Below are positions 8,861 through 17,397 of a DNA stretch of 64,000 nt, piece after piece (position 1 is the stretch's first letter; each line of letters opens with the position of its first letter). The translations under genes were made by a program, and so were the position numbers. Where the stretch lies: positions 1,962,797-2,026,796 of the forward strand of contig KB235926.1 of NCBI GenBank assembly GCA_000332255.1, written 5' to 3'. The DNA is from a cyanobacterium PCC 7702 (GTDB lineage Bacteria > Cyanobacteriota > Cyanobacteriia > Cyanobacteriales > Nostocaceae). The notes under the pieces are model-generated. The model made no database searches. It saw only the letters and a list, made by a program, of their open reading frames with translations, and was not told the DNA's origin.

Positions 8861-9724
8861 TCAGGATTCTGGATTTTTTACGGAAGTACGATCGAACCAT
8901 TCTTGATATTTTTGTTGTTGTTTTTCATCTTCCACAGTAATTGTGACTCGTACTTGTTTGCAACCGTGGTTTTTCTCCAGGGCGATCGCATTTAAAACTA
9001 AACTAGCAATTTTAGGTGAGTTAAAGCTACCGCTGACCGTGAAAACACCGTTGGTTGTATCCTGAATTGTTTTTGAAACTGCTGTTAATTGAATGTTAGA
9101 AATTTCCTCTTGACATAATTCAATTTCTGCTAGTTGTTTGTGTTCTGGACTAACTTGTTCGACGATCAGTTTTTCTCGCCGCACGGGAATTTGGATCATC
9201 CGAGTTTCAATTTGCTTGCGAACAATTACATCACCAACTTTACGCTTGCTGCGGTCAACGATTACTCTTTCTTCCAGCAAAGGAACAACTTCTTCCTGTA
9301 CAACTTTTTCTGGAATTTTGTCATCTTTAGTGGTATTTTTCTGCAGGAGATTATCTACTTGCGTTAAATTGGTTGGTTCTATCTGCTCGTTAGTGTCTGT
9401 AATCGGAGAGTGATAATTTTCTGGCATGTTCTCTAGAAGTGATTTGTCTATATCTACAAGTACTGACTTAGTCTGTGTATCAATTTTTTTAATTAGCTTG
9501 CTAGGTAATAAAAAGTAACGGTGGCTATCTTCTTTGTCTTTAAGTTCGCCAATTCGAGCAATAATTATGTTCGGTTGGTGGTGAGCATCGAGTATTAAGT
9601 CTTTGATTCTGCCAAGAAGTTTACTTTGCTTATCCAAGACCGCAAAATTTCTAATTTTCTTAATTAAGTTATGCAGTAGGGTATTTACATTTTCTTGATA
9701 TCGATTTATATTTGGATAAATCAT
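8861..9724 (-). CDS. PRC-barrel/DUF2382 (YsnF/AvaK-like) protein, divergent copy
   Basis: 287 residues. Residues ~24-95 form a PRC-barrel-like domain (NFAVLDKQSKLLGRIKDLIL). Residues ~140-200 hold one DUF2382 half-repeat (LLEERVIVDRSKRKVGDVIV then IPVRREKLIVEQVSP). The C-terminal ~80 residues (TVSGSFNSPKIASLVLNAIA, ending CKQVRVTITVEDE) have no counterpart in the two neighbouring paralogues. DUF2382 proteins are linked to stress and, as AvaK, to akinetes in Anabaena variabilis. Last of three same-strand paralogues; a hairpin lies in the spacer before it. Confidence 0.75.
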   Translation of the reverse strand: MIYPNINRYQENVNTLLHNLIKKIRNFAVLDKQSKLLGRIKDLILDAHHQPNIIIARIGELKDKEDSHRYFLLPSKLIKKIDTQTKSVLVDIDKSLLENMPENYHSPITDTNEQIEPTNLTQVDNLLQKNTTKDDKIPEKVVQEEVVPLLEERVIVDRSKRKVGDVIVRKQIETRMIQIPVRREKLIVEQVSPEHKQLAEIELCQEEISNIQLTAVSKTIQDTTNGVFTVSGSFNSPKIASLVLNAIALEKNHGCKQVRVTITVEDEKQQQKYQEWFDRTSVKNPES

Positions 9725-9775
9725 AAAAGATGAGAATTTTTATCATAAATCTTTAAATATATTATAAGTTATTTC

Positions 9776-9815
9776 AGTACAGGCAAAGCAGGCAAAAACT
9801 ACCTCTACCTGTACT
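9776..9815. other. Hairpin between DUF2382 paralogues
   Basis: AGTACAGG (9776-9783) pairs perfectly with CCTGTACT (9808-9815) around a 24-base loop; TTTT follows on the plus strand. Between two co-directional minus-strand genes, so it may be a terminator or an RNA-processing site. The arm CAGG is shared with the hairpin in the next spacer. Confidence 0.45.
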
Positions 9816-9907
9816 TTTGAGAATAGTAGAGTTTTAACTTGACACTACCAAGTTAGTAGTTGATGGACACCCAGCTTTCAAAACAGCAAAAGCGATTTTT
9901 TTTTACT

Positions 9908-10816
9908 TTACCGTTCGTCGATGGGAAGATTAGGAGCATTAACATCTAACTCTTCCCGACGAACTGTATCTTGAGCTTCCACGGTTTCCCGGTCTACTTC
10001 TTTTCTGACTCTGACTTCTTCGCGCACTACTGTTTCTTTGCGAATGTCGGGGGTTTCTTCGTAAATATCTACGCGAGCAACTTCGCCTTCACGGAAGTTA
10101 GCTTCACCGGGGGTAACTGCTCTCCCTGCATCTTCCGGAGTGACTCGTTCTACAACCACTCGCTCTTTTTCGATGGGAACGGCAACCCGTGCTGTTTCTG
10201 TTTCAACGTGCTTACCAACTGTAACTTCCCCGACCTTGCGACGTTGTTTGCTGGCGATGAGACGTTCTTCGTAGAGTCTGAAAGTGTGATGATTTTCCTG
10301 GCTGAGTTGATACAAAGAGGGTTCGCGTTCGTAAGTGTAGGTATCGCGTTCGTAACTGGGAGCAGAAGCGGGGTATGGCTGGTAGGGTATATTTACGCCT
10401 GTAGCGTTTTCAATTGGAGCTGATGCTTCTAGCGCAGCAGATCTATCAACTGCTCCTGGGGAGGTACGGTAGACGCTGCGTACCCGTTCTTCGTAGTCGT
10501 AATCTATCGTCTGGGACTCATCAAATTCAGGTAATCTATCTGCTTGTTCCCTTGTCATGCCAATAGCATAGACGCGATCGCTGTTACGGTCGACCCGAGA
10601 ACGTCCTACAGGTAGCAATATTTTCTTACCAAAAATCCAAAAGCCCATATCCACTACCAAATAGCGGAAATGGCCGTTTTCATCTACTAAAATTTCGCTG
10701 ACGGTACCAATTTTTTCATCAGTACCTTCTGCGTAAACGCTCATGCCCTTAATATCGCTGCCACCAAAGGTATCTTTATAATCAGGGTCAAAGTCTGTTA
10801 GTTTGTAAAGAGCCAT
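9908..10816 (-). CDS. PRC-barrel/DUF2382 (AvaK-like) stress protein
   Basis: 302 residues. I start it at the ATG of MALYKLTDFDP (10816) because GGGAGA lies seven bases upstream; the frame also extends to a TTG at 10831. Residues ~1-95 are a PRC-barrel domain (IGTVSEILVDENGHFRYLVVD). A Tyr-rich linker follows (~105-165). The C-terminal ~125 residues are the charged DUF2382/YsnF domain (LIASKQRRKVGEVTVGKHVE, then VPIEKERVVVERVTP, then repeated EEVRVRKEV-like strands). Soluble, no signal peptide. It is closely similar over its whole length to the gene at 11024-11866, which points to tandem duplication. Role in desiccation, akinete or general stress is inferred from the family. Confidence 0.85.
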   Translation of the reverse strand: MALYKLTDFDPDYKDTFGGSDIKGMSVYAEGTDEKIGTVSEILVDENGHFRYLVVDMGFWIFGKKILLPVGRSRVDRNSDRVYAIGMTREQADRLPEFDESQTIDYDYEERVRSVYRTSPGAVDRSAALEASAPIENATGVNIPYQPYPASAPSYERDTYTYEREPSLYQLSQENHHTFRLYEERLIASKQRRKVGEVTVGKHVETETARVAVPIEKERVVVERVTPEDAGRAVTPGEANFREGEVARVDIYEETPDIRKETVVREEVRVRKEVDRETVEAQDTVRREELDVNAPNLPIDER

Positions 10817-10958
10817 TATCCATTCTCCCAAATGTTTTTTCTGAACACTAGGTTAGAAAGATATACAAATTTATCCATCTTTCTCGCGAATGAGTTAGGT
10901 GATTTTTCTTTTCATCTCTTGATATATTTTCAATGATTTTTGAGATATTTATGTTGTT

Positions 10959-10995
10959 AAAAAATACAGGCAGAGATAATAATTTACCTCGCCTG
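10959..10995 (-). terminator. Rho-independent terminator of the first DUF2382 gene
   Basis: On the minus strand CAGGCGAG pairs with CTCTGCCTG (one bulge) around an AT-rich loop, followed by TATTTTTT. It lies about 30 bases after the stop of the gene at 11024, so the paralogues are at least partly transcribed separately. Confidence 0.6.
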
Positions 10996-11023
10996 CAAAT
11001 TCCCTAAATTTAGTTAGTAATTC

Positions 11024-11866
11024 TTATACTTGCTTGCTTTGATTATCACTGTATTTTTCTACGGGGAAATCGCCTTCAGTTTTGATATCTAACTCTTCGC
11101 GACGAATTGTTTCTTGAGTTTCCACAGTATTTGTTTCGACTACTTTTTTAATATGGATTTCTTCGCGTACAAATGTTTCTTTTCGAATTTCAGGTGTTTC
11201 TTCATAAACTTCTATACGTGCTACTTCCCCTTCTTGAAACTGAACATCACCGAGGTTAGTAACCGCTTCTCCTGCTGCAGGAGTAACTCGCTCGATCACA
11301 ACTCGCTCTTTTTCAAGAGGTATAGAAATTTGTGCGGTCTCAGTTTCAATGTGTTTACCAACACTAACCTCTCCAGTTTTGATGCGATTTTTCTTAGCAA
11401 CTAATCGCTCTTGATATAATTTAAAAGTTTGATGGTCTTGTTCGTTCAAATTGTATAAAGGCGCATCCTGTTGATAGTCGTAGGTATCGCGATTATAACT
11501 AGCTCTGGTGCCTAAAGGACGATAAGCTTGGCGTACCTGTTCTTCGTAGTCGTAGTCGACGGTGACATTATCTTTGTACTCGGGTAACTGCATAACCTGT
11601 TGCTTGCTCAGTCCATCAACAGTAACGCGTCGAGTATTGTAATCTATATGAGAAAGACCAATGGGTAGTAATATAGTTTTACTGGTATTATCTAGGTTAG
11701 TATCTACTACTAAATAGCGAAAATGTCCGTAGGCGTCGACTAAGACATCAACAACTGTACCAACTTTTGTTCCTCCCTCGGTATAGAGAGGCAAGTCTTT
11801 AACATCATCACCACCAAAAGTTTGTCGGTAATTAGGGTCAAAATCTGCAAGTTTGTAGAGAGGCAT
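11024..11866 (-). CDS. PRC-barrel/DUF2382 (AvaK-like) stress protein, paralogue
   Basis: 280 residues from the ATG of MPLYKLADFDP at 11866 (the frame also reaches a TTG at 11881). Same order as its neighbour: PRC-barrel (residues ~1-90, VGTVVDVLVDAYGHFRYLVVD), short Tyr/Asp-rich linker, then DUF2382 (LVAKKNRIKTGEVSVGKHIE, IPLEKERVVIERVTP, EEIHIKKVVETNTVETQET). The linker is about 20 residues shorter than in the neighbour. It is first in the minus-strand set of three and has its own terminator downstream. Soluble. Confidence 0.85.
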   Translation of the reverse strand: MPLYKLADFDPNYRQTFGGDDVKDLPLYTEGGTKVGTVVDVLVDAYGHFRYLVVDTNLDNTSKTILLPIGLSHIDYNTRRVTVDGLSKQQVMQLPEYKDNVTVDYDYEEQVRQAYRPLGTRASYNRDTYDYQQDAPLYNLNEQDHQTFKLYQERLVAKKNRIKTGEVSVGKHIETETAQISIPLEKERVVIERVTPAAGEAVTNLGDVQFQEGEVARIEVYEETPEIRKETFVREEIHIKKVVETNTVETQETIRREELDIKTEGDFPVEKYSDNQSKQV

Positions 11867-12147
11867 AAATATTACTACCAATTTTTAGTCGGGAACTTTT
11901 ACTCATAAGCCTAAGAATTCACAGATTTATTTTCCTCTTGCTGGCGACTGAAATAAACTAATGAATCACTCTTCCGCAGTCTGTAGATTCCTGTATTTTA
12001 TAAAAATAGGAATTGATTTTTGCACGAGTCCAAGACGAAAAATCTATCTGTGGTTAGAGGCGGAAATGATTGATTGTTTAGAAGCTGGTGAATCTGACTG
12101 ATGTAATCTACCATCTCAGTCACTGAGTTTTTTTATATCCGCTGAGA

Positions 12148-12792
12148 ATGTTGCAGCATCCTTGGTTAAAGCTGGTACAAAAACATCGAGCGATCGCAGT
12201 GCTCCGCACTTCCAATCCAGAACTTGGACACCGCATGGCCTTAGCTGTAGCAGCAGGAGGAATGCAGTTAATTGAAATTACCTGGAATAGTGCTGGTGCT
12301 GCAGAATTGATTGCGAAACTGCGCTTGGAATTACCAGGTTGTTTTATTGGTGCGGGAACTTTATTAAATTTGCAGCAAATGCATCAAGCAATTTCCGCAG
12401 GAGCACAATTTCTGTTTGCACCCCATATTGATATTGCCATGATCCAGGCAGCAGTACAGCAAAACACGCCCATTATTCCAGGAGCTTTATCCCCCACAGA
12501 AATTGTCACAGCTTGGAACAATGGTGCGACTGGCGTTAAGGTATTTCCCGTACAAGCTCTAGGAGGAGCAAACTACATAAAAAGCTTACAAGGACCGCTA
12601 GGGCATATTCCCTTAATTCCTACCGGCGGTGTAACTTTGGAAAATGCTCGGGAATTTTTGCAAGCTGGAGCGATCGCTGTGGGTTTGAGCAAAGAGTTAT
12701 TTCCCAAACATCTTGTTGAATCCAGGAACTGGGAAGCAATCTCCAAGCAAGCAGAAAAATTAATACGCAAATTAACAGACAACTCAAACTAA
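12148..12792 (+). CDS. eda: 2-keto-3-deoxy-6-phosphogluconate aldolase (KDPG/KHG aldolase)
   Basis: 214 residues, the normal length. A class I aldolase that splits KDPG to pyruvate and glyceraldehyde 3-phosphate in the Entner-Doudoroff route, and may also act on 4-hydroxy-2-oxoglutarate. The TIM-barrel landmarks are present: the catalytic Glu43 in LIEITWNS, the Schiff-base Lys131 in GVKVFPV, the glycine-rich phosphate sites GAGTLL and PTGGV, and the final [12 protein letters not shown]. Start ATG at 12148. It stands alone on the plus strand, with no edd or zwf nearby; cyanobacteria with this pathway often have scattered genes. Strong call. Confidence 0.9.
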   Translation: MLQHPWLKLVQKHRAIAVLRTSNPELGHRMALAVAAGGMQLIEITWNSAGAAELIAKLRLELPGCFIGAGTLLNLQQMHQAISAGAQFLFAPHIDIAMIQAAVQQNTPIIPGALSPTEIVTAWNNGATGVKVFPVQALGGANYIKSLQGPLGHIPLIPTGGVTLENAREFLQAGAIAVGLSKELFPKHLVESRNWEAISKQAEKLIRKLTDNSN

Positions 12793-13170
12793 ATGTAATG
12801 TTTTTTCTGCAAAAATGGGAACTCTATAAATAGAGAGTAGTGAATGCATTTATCTCCCAGCATACCTACCCTAGATGCAATTACTCGTCAAAACCGAAAA
12901 TTACAAGGATATATAGGGATTGCTGAAGTTTATAAACTGCTCGTTGATTTTTATCTGAGGACTCCATTGAGAAATTGAGGGTGAAAATGTGCTCCTAGAG
13001 AGAGATATCCATAACTGTTACGTATCTTTTGTGTGTATTTTGACAGTTAGGAATTTGGCTTGTTGCTATAGGATGAAATCAGTAAACTCACACCTATTGC
13101 AGCAAATGAGTAGAAATAATGGGGTAAAAATCAACTTTTTCTAAAAAACTGTCATCTGGGTGCAAAAGTC
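12793..13170. other. 378-bp spacer with a possible 44-codon frame
   Basis: Contains a small palindrome CTCTATAAATAGAG (12822-12835). An ATG frame of 44 codons at 12844-12978 (peptide beginning MHLSPSIPTLDAITRQ) has no clear ribosome-binding site and no family I recognise; it could be a gene remnant. Nothing else is seen. Confidence 0.4.
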
Positions 13171-13683
13171 ATGAAAAACCTACTTTTCCCCTACGGGGTG
13201 CGTGCTTCCAAAATACTTCTTACCAGTACAATATTCTGTTTGTGCATTTTTGGTACTGGTTTAGAGGAAACACAGGCGCAATCAAAAACTCAGGCGATTA
13301 AACAAGCTATCAGCAATCTCCAAAAATCCCAGCAACGCTGGATACAAGTGGATCTTTCCGAACAAAAATTAATCGCTTGGGAAGGTAGGAAACCAGTTTA
13401 TGCAGTCACGATCTCCGCAGGAAAAAAATCTACCCCCACTCCTACAGGTGTTTTTAAAATACAAACCAAGTATAAGAAAGCTCGCATGCAAGGTAGGGAC
13501 TACGATATTCCTGACGTTCCGTACACAATGTATTACCAGGGAAATTATGCTATTCATGGAGCCTACTGGCATAGGAAATTTGGTACACCTGTTAGTCATG
13601 GCTGTGTAAATGTAGCACCTAACCACGCCAAATGGCTATTCGAATGGGCCTCGGTCGGAACACCAGTGATTGTCGACAGATGA
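13171..13683 (+). CDS. L,D-transpeptidase (YkuD domain)
   Basis: 170 residues. A hydrophobic N-terminal helix (about 11-33, followed by TQAQS) acts as signal peptide or anchor. The YkuD domain starts with [16 protein letters not shown] (~56) and ends with the catalytic His129 and the SHGC motif with Cys145 ([19 protein letters not shown]). Such enzymes make 3-3 peptidoglycan cross-links or anchor proteins in the periplasm. No LysM or other binding domain is present, making it a minimal version. A second copy follows at 13825, 141 bases downstream. Confidence 0.9.
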   Translation: MKNLLFPYGVRASKILLTSTIFCLCIFGTGLEETQAQSKTQAIKQAISNLQKSQQRWIQVDLSEQKLIAWEGRKPVYAVTISAGKKSTPTPTGVFKIQTKYKKARMQGRDYDIPDVPYTMYYQGNYAIHGAYWHRKFGTPVSHGCVNVAPNHAKWLFEWASVGTPVIVDR

Positions 13684-13824
13684 ATGATGGAAGCTCGCAC
13701 CGCAAGAGTTTTGGGCGCACTCAAACAAAAAAGTAAATTCCCAAAGGTAGAGCTACACGTACTTTGTAGCAAGCACGCTTTGTGCTTTCTGAAGACACGG
13801 TAGAACAGGAATTACACATAAAAA

Positions 13825-14358
13825 ATGGTAAACTTGATTGGTAGCAGTCGGGTAGGCTGGCTAGGAGTTTTGTTTGCATCAGCAGGATTGTCTTTGGGAA
13901 CTGCGTTTACGACTTCTTATTCCCGTCTGTCTATTTCTCATTTTTCCTATCGTTCATTTAATCCTGACTACTTCAGGAAAGTTGAAACTCCACAGCAAGT
14001 AAAACCTCGTAAGAAAATTATCATTGATTTATCCGAGCAACGCTTGTACGCGTGGGAAGACAACAAACTCGTCTATTCTATGCTAGTTTCCACTGGTAAG
14101 CGTTCGACTCCTACCGTCAAAGGCAAGTTTGTAATTGGAGCAAAATATCGTTATGCTAAGATGCGAGGACCGGGCTATGATATTCCCAACGTTCCCTACA
14201 CGATGTATTTTTATAATGGCTACGCCATTCACGGAGCTTTTTGGCATAATCGATTTGGTACACCCGTCAGTCATGGTTGTGTAAATTTACCAGTCAAACA
14301 AGCACGCAAGCTTTTCAACTGGGCTGATGTGGGAACTGCAGTAGTGGTGCAAAACTAA
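13825..14358 (+). CDS. L,D-transpeptidase (YkuD domain), tandem paralogue
   Basis: 177 residues, same plan as the gene at 13171: an N-terminal hydrophobic segment (~10-30), a short linker, then YkuD from IIIDLSEQRLYAWEDN (~56). Catalytic His136 and Cys152 lie in [19 protein letters not shown]. The catalytic half is highly similar to its neighbour (DIPNVPYTMYF versus [11 protein letters not shown]) while the N-termini differ, as expected for a duplication with diverged export signals. Probably periplasmic, acting on peptidoglycan. It converges on the Hsp70-like gene with only 39 bases between. Confidence 0.9.
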   Translation: MVNLIGSSRVGWLGVLFASAGLSLGTAFTTSYSRLSISHFSYRSFNPDYFRKVETPQQVKPRKKIIIDLSEQRLYAWEDNKLVYSMLVSTGKRSTPTVKGKFVIGAKYRYAKMRGPGYDIPNVPYTMYFYNGYAIHGAFWHNRFGTPVSHGCVNLPVKQARKLFNWADVGTAVVVQN

Positions 14359-14397
14359 GAAACAATTTCATCGAGAGGGAAAAAGAACTCCACCTAA

Positions 14398-15996
14398 TTA
14401 ACTTAATTGCGCTACCAGTTGATTTTCCAGTAGGATTTCATTCGTCAACAAATCTTCCACCGTGATGCGCAAAAAGCGGTGTTCGTCAACTAAAAACTGA
14501 ATTTTAATGCGATCGCTTCCGGGAAATCCTGGTGGTGTGAGCTGAGCGATAGTTCTGGCTCCATCTTTATCATTTAAGGGTTTAACAGTGGTAACACCAC
14601 TATCGAGACGGCGAGTAATCAGGCGATCGCCATCGAAATATACTTCTGTGCTGCCTGTATCTTTTCCTAATTCACCGATAATTAATTCAATGCTGGGTTG
14701 ATTTTCTAAAGAAGCGCCCAAGACTAACTCTACTGGTTGGGTCATGGGGTAAGGTTGTCCTTCTTTGATAATAGGATGCCAGCTGTGACGCTCTTTACGC
14801 CTGTCCCAGTAACGGATTCCGTAACTGTGGTAGAGAAAATCTTTGATTTCTACATCTTGAACTATTTGTAAAGCACCTTGGGCGATCGCTTCAAAGGGAC
14901 GTCGAGCGCGAATTTTATCTGGTTCAAAATATTGCTCGATCCATGCTCGCACCGCTGGTATTTGCACGGTACCACCTACCAGTAACACAGCGTTGACATC
15001 TGCTATTTCAACGCCTTGACGTCGTGCTTGCTGCAAAAGTTGAGTCATGGACTCGTCCAGTCGCTCAAAAAACAAGTGTTCTTTGAGGATATTTGTCAAA
15101 GTATCGCGATCTAATTGTAGTTCGTAACTTTCGAAAGTCTCATCATTAAAATAAACTTCACTAGCTTGAGTTTGGGTCGATAATTCAATTTTGATTTTTT
15201 CTGCCAGTCGAATTGTCAAGGGACTAACCGTCAAATTTTGAGTTTGGGCAAAATAATCAACAATCCAGTTGTCGATATCAGAACCGCCCAAATTTTGTCC
15301 CACTTTTGCTAATACTCGAGCAGTTTTAACTTTTTGTTTGGAACTTTCTGCTAAAGACTTATTACCAAACTTGAGTAAAAATCCTAGGGGGTAACTCGCC
15401 GATTGCATGCTACGGTCCAACCGCACCAGCGACAAATCCAGCGTTCCACCACCAAAGTCAACCACCAGCAAAATTTCTCTGTCTACCATACCGTAACCCA
15501 AAGCTGCAGCTGTGGGTTCATCCAGTATTCGCACCTGTTCTACTGGTAGTGCTTGGCAAACTTTACCCAACCAGTAACGATAGGCTTCAAAACTGTCTAC
15601 AGGTACGGTTAGTACTAGAGATTCTACACCGCCTTGCATTGGTACTAATTCTGCAATAATTCGGTCGAGAAACCATTGTCCTACTTGTTCAAAGGTGATG
15701 GTCTTTCCATCTAATTCGGGTAGAAAACCTTGGATATCCGTACCGATACCACGTTTGAAAGTGCGGAAAAGTCGCGGATCGTTTTTTAAATCCAAACCGC
15801 GATCGCGTACTTGTTGTCCTACCAAAACTTTGCCTAAAGTCGCATCTTCTACATATACCAAACTGGGAATCAAGGGTGGATTGAGGCTTTGTTGAATTGA
15901 TAGACCAGGTAAATTTAAAGTTTCTGGTTGCTGGGTAACTGGATTCCAACGAGCAATTACTGTGTTACTTGTACCAAAATCGATTGCGATCGCCAT
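14398..15996 (-). CDS. Short Hsp70-family (DnaK-like) ATPase
   Basis: 532 residues, about 100 shorter than true DnaK (635 residues, also in this window at 55272). The actin-fold ATPase domain is complete: phosphate 1 loop AIDFGTSNTVIARW at the N-terminus, phosphate 2 VVDFGGGTLDLSLV, and the adenosine loop LLVGGTVQIPAVRAWI. The C-terminal part (~residues 395-532) retains a beta-type substrate domain (IRIKIQFLVDEHRFLRITV-like end, NEILLENQL) but lacks the helical lid. Such forms are common in cyanobacteria; clients are not known. Cytosolic. Strong family call. Confidence 0.88.
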   Translation of the reverse strand: MAIAIDFGTSNTVIARWNPVTQQPETLNLPGLSIQQSLNPPLIPSLVYVEDATLGKVLVGQQVRDRGLDLKNDPRLFRTFKRGIGTDIQGFLPELDGKTITFEQVGQWFLDRIIAELVPMQGGVESLVLTVPVDSFEAYRYWLGKVCQALPVEQVRILDEPTAAALGYGMVDREILLVVDFGGGTLDLSLVRLDRSMQSASYPLGFLLKFGNKSLAESSKQKVKTARVLAKVGQNLGGSDIDNWIVDYFAQTQNLTVSPLTIRLAEKIKIELSTQTQASEVYFNDETFESYELQLDRDTLTNILKEHLFFERLDESMTQLLQQARRQGVEIADVNAVLLVGGTVQIPAVRAWIEQYFEPDKIRARRPFEAIAQGALQIVQDVEIKDFLYHSYGIRYWDRRKERHSWHPIIKEGQPYPMTQPVELVLGASLENQPSIELIIGELGKDTGSTEVYFDGDRLITRRLDSGVTTVKPLNDKDGARTIAQLTPPGFPGSDRIKIQFLVDEHRFLRITVEDLLTNEILLENQLVAQLS

Positions 15997-16116
15997 ATCC
16001 TAAGTTTCACGCTTTTGCTGTCAACAGGCAATGAAAAACAAGAGAATAGATTTATGCACAAGGCAGAAGGAATTTCAAACCGGCTATATTTCCACTTTCG
16101 GTGTATTCTGGAGATT

Positions 16117-17079
16117 TTACCTTTGCCACCACGATATGCCATCCGGCACGCTCCGCGAACGCAGGTGGGCGATCGCTTCTTCCTTACCCTTGGCTTCTAC
16201 TTCAATCCAAGGTGCTTGACGATAAACATCAGGCATGGCATTTATTAAGTCACTGTGCTTTCTGTCATTAAAAGCTTCTTCGCCATTGGAAATATGAACC
16301 ACTTGCCATTGCGAATTTACCCAGGTTTCTCGTGCTGCATAAAACATTTCCGCCACGCTGGGATCGTCATAACTATCCAAGCTTTCATGACAAATGTGGT
16401 GATGAGCATCGAAAACCATCGGTATACCAGCAGCTCGACAGACTTCTAAAATTTCGCTGGCGCTGTAGGCATATTCATCATTTTCTAATGTTAAGCGGCT
16501 TTTGATGTTTTCTGGTAATTCGGAAATTACCTGCACCAGTTGCTGGGAACGTTGGGATTTTCCACCATGAATGTTAATTAAAGACCAACAAGAGCGAGGT
16601 AGGTTCATTAAATCCATTGTTCGAGCATGGCGTTCTAAAATCTTGATGCTTGTTGCTAGCACTTGTGGTGAATCAGAACTCAATACTACGTACTGCTCCG
16701 GGTGCAGCACCATTCTGATCTTCCATTTTTCTGCTGTTTGTCCAATTTTAGTCAAATCGTTACTCATGCTTTCTAATATGCTGGCGCCAATGCCATCCTC
16801 CATGTCGCTCATTGGAAACAAACCTGAAGACATGCGGTAAAGACGAATGCCATGCTGTTGACAAAAAGTTAACGCCTTATTCAAACGCTCGCTATTATCC
16901 CCATAAAGTTCTTTGAGGATTTTGGCGCGCTGTTGTTCACCTAACTGCAAGTAACGCGTGCGCGTTATTGTCCGAAACCGTACTTCTTTAGAAAAGGTGA
17001 TGCACACTAACCCCAACTGAGGAGATGTGCTCTGAGGTTTATGTTCTAAAGAATTATTTAAAGTAGTATTTAAAGTCAT
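16117..17079 (-). CDS. uvsE: UV damage endonuclease UvsE
   Basis: 320 residues, a TIM-barrel, metal-dependent endonuclease that nicks 5' to UV photoproducts (UVDE pathway). Family signatures: LGLVCITFSKEVRFRTITRTR near the N-terminus, YRMSSGLFPMSD, VLHPEQYVVLSSD, INIHGGKSQR, LTLENDEYAYS, and PMVFDAHHHICH, holding the metal-binding His, Glu and Asp residues. I choose the ATG at 17079 rather than the TTG one codon earlier. TTGACA and TATAGT separated by 16 bases lie just upstream (17109-17082), very close to the ATG, so the promoter or the start is uncertain. The C-terminal RSRSVPDGIS is encoded by a dispersed repeat. Confidence 0.9.
   Translation of the reverse strand: MTLNTTLNNSLEHKPQSTSPQLGLVCITFSKEVRFRTITRTRYLQLGEQQRAKILKELYGDNSERLNKALTFCQQHGIRLYRMSSGLFPMSDMEDGIGASILESMSNDLTKIGQTAEKWKIRMVLHPEQYVVLSSDSPQVLATSIKILERHARTMDLMNLPRSCWSLINIHGGKSQRSQQLVQVISELPENIKSRLTLENDEYAYSASEILEVCRAAGIPMVFDAHHHICHESLDSYDDPSVAEMFYAARETWVNSQWQVVHISNGEEAFNDRKHSDLINAMPDVYRQAPWIEVEAKGKEEAIAHLRSRSVPDGISWWQR
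16135..16162 (-). repeat. Dispersed-repeat segment forming the C-terminus of UvsE
   Basis: Minus-strand GCGTTCGCGGAGCGTGCCGG followed by ATGGCAT; about 23 of 28 bases match the centre of the repeat at 1851-1905. It is translated as RSRSVPDGI close to the last residues of UvsE, so the repeat is part of the coding sequence. Confidence 0.65.
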
Positions 17080-17397
17080 CAACTATAACTATACACTTAT
17101 TAATGTCAACATCTTTATTGATTTAACTTGTTTCTACTTGTTAGGAGCAGTATCTCAAGATAGAAGCTTGATTTTACTTTTGTGTTCTCCAAAGGTGCAC
17201 AGTGTTCTACGGTTTCTCAAGTTGTCTGAAGATATTGCCCTGAAGTCTTTAGCATATACTATCTGCCTTCATGTCAAAATTTCTACAATAAATTAATTTT
17301 TGAAAAAATTTTTCTTTTAGAGTAGTTGCAACCAAAAATTAGGAATTAAAATAGTAGTTTCTGGGGCCACTTAGTTTTTCCACAACTGAATGAAGAA
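17080..17397. other. 318-bp divergent promoter region uvsE / P-type ATPase
   Basis: AT-rich spacer without an open frame. The uvsE side has TTGACA-N16-TATAGT (17109 to 17082 on the minus strand). On the ATPase side no clear promoter pair or ribosome-binding site can be picked; the last bases before the ATG are TGAATGAAGAA. Confidence 0.45.

Noticed and set aside
9971-10423. 150-codon plus-strand frame opposite a DUF2382 gene
   Set aside because: Phe/Cys-rich shadow of a strongly biased, Glu/Arg/Val-rich coding sequence on the other strand.
17218-17233. 16-base match TTTCTCAAGTTGTCTG also found near 36386
   Set aside because: A single 16-base match in 64 kb is within chance expectation, and the surroundings do not match.
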